From Burkholderiales bacterium (lineage in GTDB: Bacteria; Pseudomonadota; Gammaproteobacteria; Burkholderiales; SG8-41), in assembly GCA_026125585.1 (NCBI GenBank), contig JAHCLD010000003.1:1-35669 (forward strand): 35,669 nucleotides of DNA, in the 5' to 3' direction. Positions within the stretch are counted from its first letter, which is position 1. Each line of letters opens with the position of its first letter. Positions 35,545 through 35,669 of the stretch are shown here, in pieces. Position numbers and translations under genes: made by a program. The notes below the pieces were generated by a model that was not told the origin of the DNA, did not search any database, and was given only the letters and a program-made list of their open reading frames with translations.

Positions 35545-35669
35545 CTACCAGCGGACGAGGCCGGTCCAGGCCGTGGCCAGAATCAACAGGCCGAAGCCGA
35601 TGCGGTACCAGGCAAAAATCCTGAAATCGTGTGTCGCCACGTAACGCATCAGCCAGCGGATGCAGACAA
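35545..35669 (-). CDS. uppP: Undecaprenyl-diphosphatase (UppP/BacA), 3' fragment
   Basis: Only the last 40 or so codons are in the window. The visible C-terminus reads [17 protein letters not shown], then [19 protein letters not shown], ending in a stop at 35545-35547. The pattern of a basic loop (THDFR), AWYRI and a final membrane helix matches the end of UppP, the membrane enzyme that recycles the lipid carrier of cell-wall synthesis. The catalytic motifs lie outside the window, so the call rests on the C-terminal segment alone. It is convergent with the rhodanese gene, 15 bp apart. Confidence 0.75.
   Translation of the reverse strand, partial: VCIRWLMRYVATHDFRIFAWYRIGFGLLILATAWTGLVRW

Overview
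This window is a stretch of chromosome from a high-GC proteobacterium, most likely a betaproteobacterium (Burkholderiales, Rhodocyclales or Nitrosomonadales type). The evidence is gene content and order: glnA, a small DUF4124 gene, ntrB and ntrC in a row with a rhodanese gene divergent from glnA; algH, ruvX, pyrR, pyrB and a degenerate pyrC in a row; and a two-domain (AAK plus GNAT) argA. The assignment is inference from synteny and protein features only. No tRNA, rRNA, CRISPR array or transposase gene was seen.

Layout. 1-5659 (minus strand) is a compact polyphosphate operon: ppk1, a CYTH-CHAD protein, a SixA-type phosphatase and a double-domain PPK2 (polyphosphate:AMP phosphotransferase), with gaps of 8 bp or less or overlaps. 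5696-8245 (minus) holds yggX, argA (apparently with an AUU start) and rsmE. 8380-11312 (plus) is the potassium-uptake pair trkA-trkH, convergent with a photolyase gene. 12823-16722 (plus) is the algH-ruvX-pyrR-pyrB-pyrC' run. Its dihydroorotase homologue has lost its metal ligands, and a 28-codon ORF links pyrB to pyrC'. 16794-20296 (plus) holds prlC, a DUF4124/glutaredoxin-like exported protein and xthA.

From about 20300 to 28680 the base composition drops visibly and the gene content becomes accessory. A Bug/TctC solute-binding protein, an ADSL-type lyase, an isocitrate dehydrogenase, a lone AraC-type sensor domain and an MFS transporter form a probable operon. A full AraC regulator is divergent from it, and an MmgE/PrpD gene lies beyond that regulator. 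The block is bounded on the left by intact xthA and on the right by a decayed, internally deleted second xthA, which is the mark of an insertion or replacement event. The proposed role is uptake and breakdown of an unidentified polycarboxylate or aminopolycarboxylate. The dehydrogenase keeps the isocitrate-binding residues but has lost all four residues that read the NADP 2'-phosphate.

28695-35669 returns to core genes: a glutathione-reductase-type flavoprotein, ntrC, ntrB, a DUF4124 gene and glnA, which is preceded by a sigma-54 promoter and two upstream NtrC sites and followed by a strong terminator. Divergent from glnA is a rhodanese gene, and the 3' end of an uppP-like gene runs off the right edge.
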